Origin: Aestuariivivens insulae
GTDB lineage: Bacteria; Bacteroidota; Bacteroidia; Flavobacteriales; Flavobacteriaceae
Length of the DNA stretch: 64,000 nucleotides
Assembly (NCBI RefSeq): GCF_022662195.1
Contig: NZ_JAKMCS010000007.1
Coordinates: 62,001-126,000, forward strand
Direction: 5' to 3'
Shown here: positions 63,988-64,000 of the stretch, one piece after another
Layout: each line of letters opens with the position of its first letter
How positions within the stretch are numbered: the first letter of the stretch is position 1
Translations under genes and position numbers: made by a program
Notes under the pieces: model-generated
Databases searched by the model: none
What the model was told of the DNA's origin: nothing
Seen by the model: the letters and a program-made list of their open reading frames with translations, nothing else

Positions 63988-64000
63988 GTTACGATAGTTT

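Overview
The window comes from a low-GC marine bacterium of the Bacteroidota, most likely the family Flavobacteriaceae. The signs are SusC/SusD pairs, type IX secretion C-terminal sorting domains, promoters with a TAnnTTTG-type -7 box and weak Shine-Dalgarno signals. Nearly all of it is one large carbohydrate-utilisation locus (PUL). The gene set fits ulvan, the sulfated rhamnose/glucuronate/xylose polysaccharide of green algae: three family S1 sulfatases (one fused to a rhamnosidase), four rhamnosidase-type units (three GH78 and one GH106), GH105, GH43, two GH3, a beta-propeller lyase resembling PL24, a broken jelly-roll lyase resembling PL28, L-rhamnose mutarotase and an L-rhamnose/H+ symporter. 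Organisation and content recall the Formosa agariphila ulvan PUL described in the literature; substrate and organism are inferences.

Layout: 1-5244 SusC (5' end outside the window), SusD and a FAS1-like lipoprotein. 5621-13583 sulfatase-GH78 fusion, DUF5060 glycosidase and heparinase II/III-type protein. 14039-25348 Gfo/Idh/MocA oxidoreductase, GH43, GH3, GH105, GH106 and an unrecognised Tat-type lipoprotein. 25350-26225 (minus) AraC-type regulator. 26419-32289 GH78, FucI/AraA-like isomerase and RhaT. 32476-33323 (minus) a dead lyase gene. 33498-38355 GH78, sulfatase and a VOC protein. 38744-41053 GH59-type enzyme. 41455-43650 (minus) two secreted proteins of unclear role. 43854-50507 sulfatase and a second SusC/SusD pair. 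50692-55768 GH3, a putative toroid enzyme, gene debris and RhaM. 55874-61577 PL24-like lyase, Fn3 lipoprotein and a beta-helix protein. 61701-63987 (minus) oxidoreductase and an MFS transporter.

How they work together: lyases at the cell surface or secreted (the two largest carry type IX sorting domains) cut the polymer; SusC/SusD import the oligosaccharides; periplasmic sulfatases, GH105, GH78, GH106, GH3 and GH43 dismantle them; RhaT imports rhamnose, RhaM interconverts its anomers and the isomerase probably starts its catabolism. The MFS carrier may import uronates.

The main new observation is a 20-bp tandem element (two 10-bp half-sites, second half close to TGCAGGATAC). It lies upstream of nine genes on both strands, each time 18-19 bp before a -7-like box, and in eight of nine cases 51-65 bp before the start codon. 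It occupies the place of the usual -33 box, so it looks like the operator of one activator controlling most of the locus. The window also holds a nested pair of intergenic repeats with inverted ends, a lyase pseudogene that still has its operator, and a scar where remnants of a sulfatase and a GH3 gene meet. I saw no tRNA, rRNA, CRISPR array or transposase.
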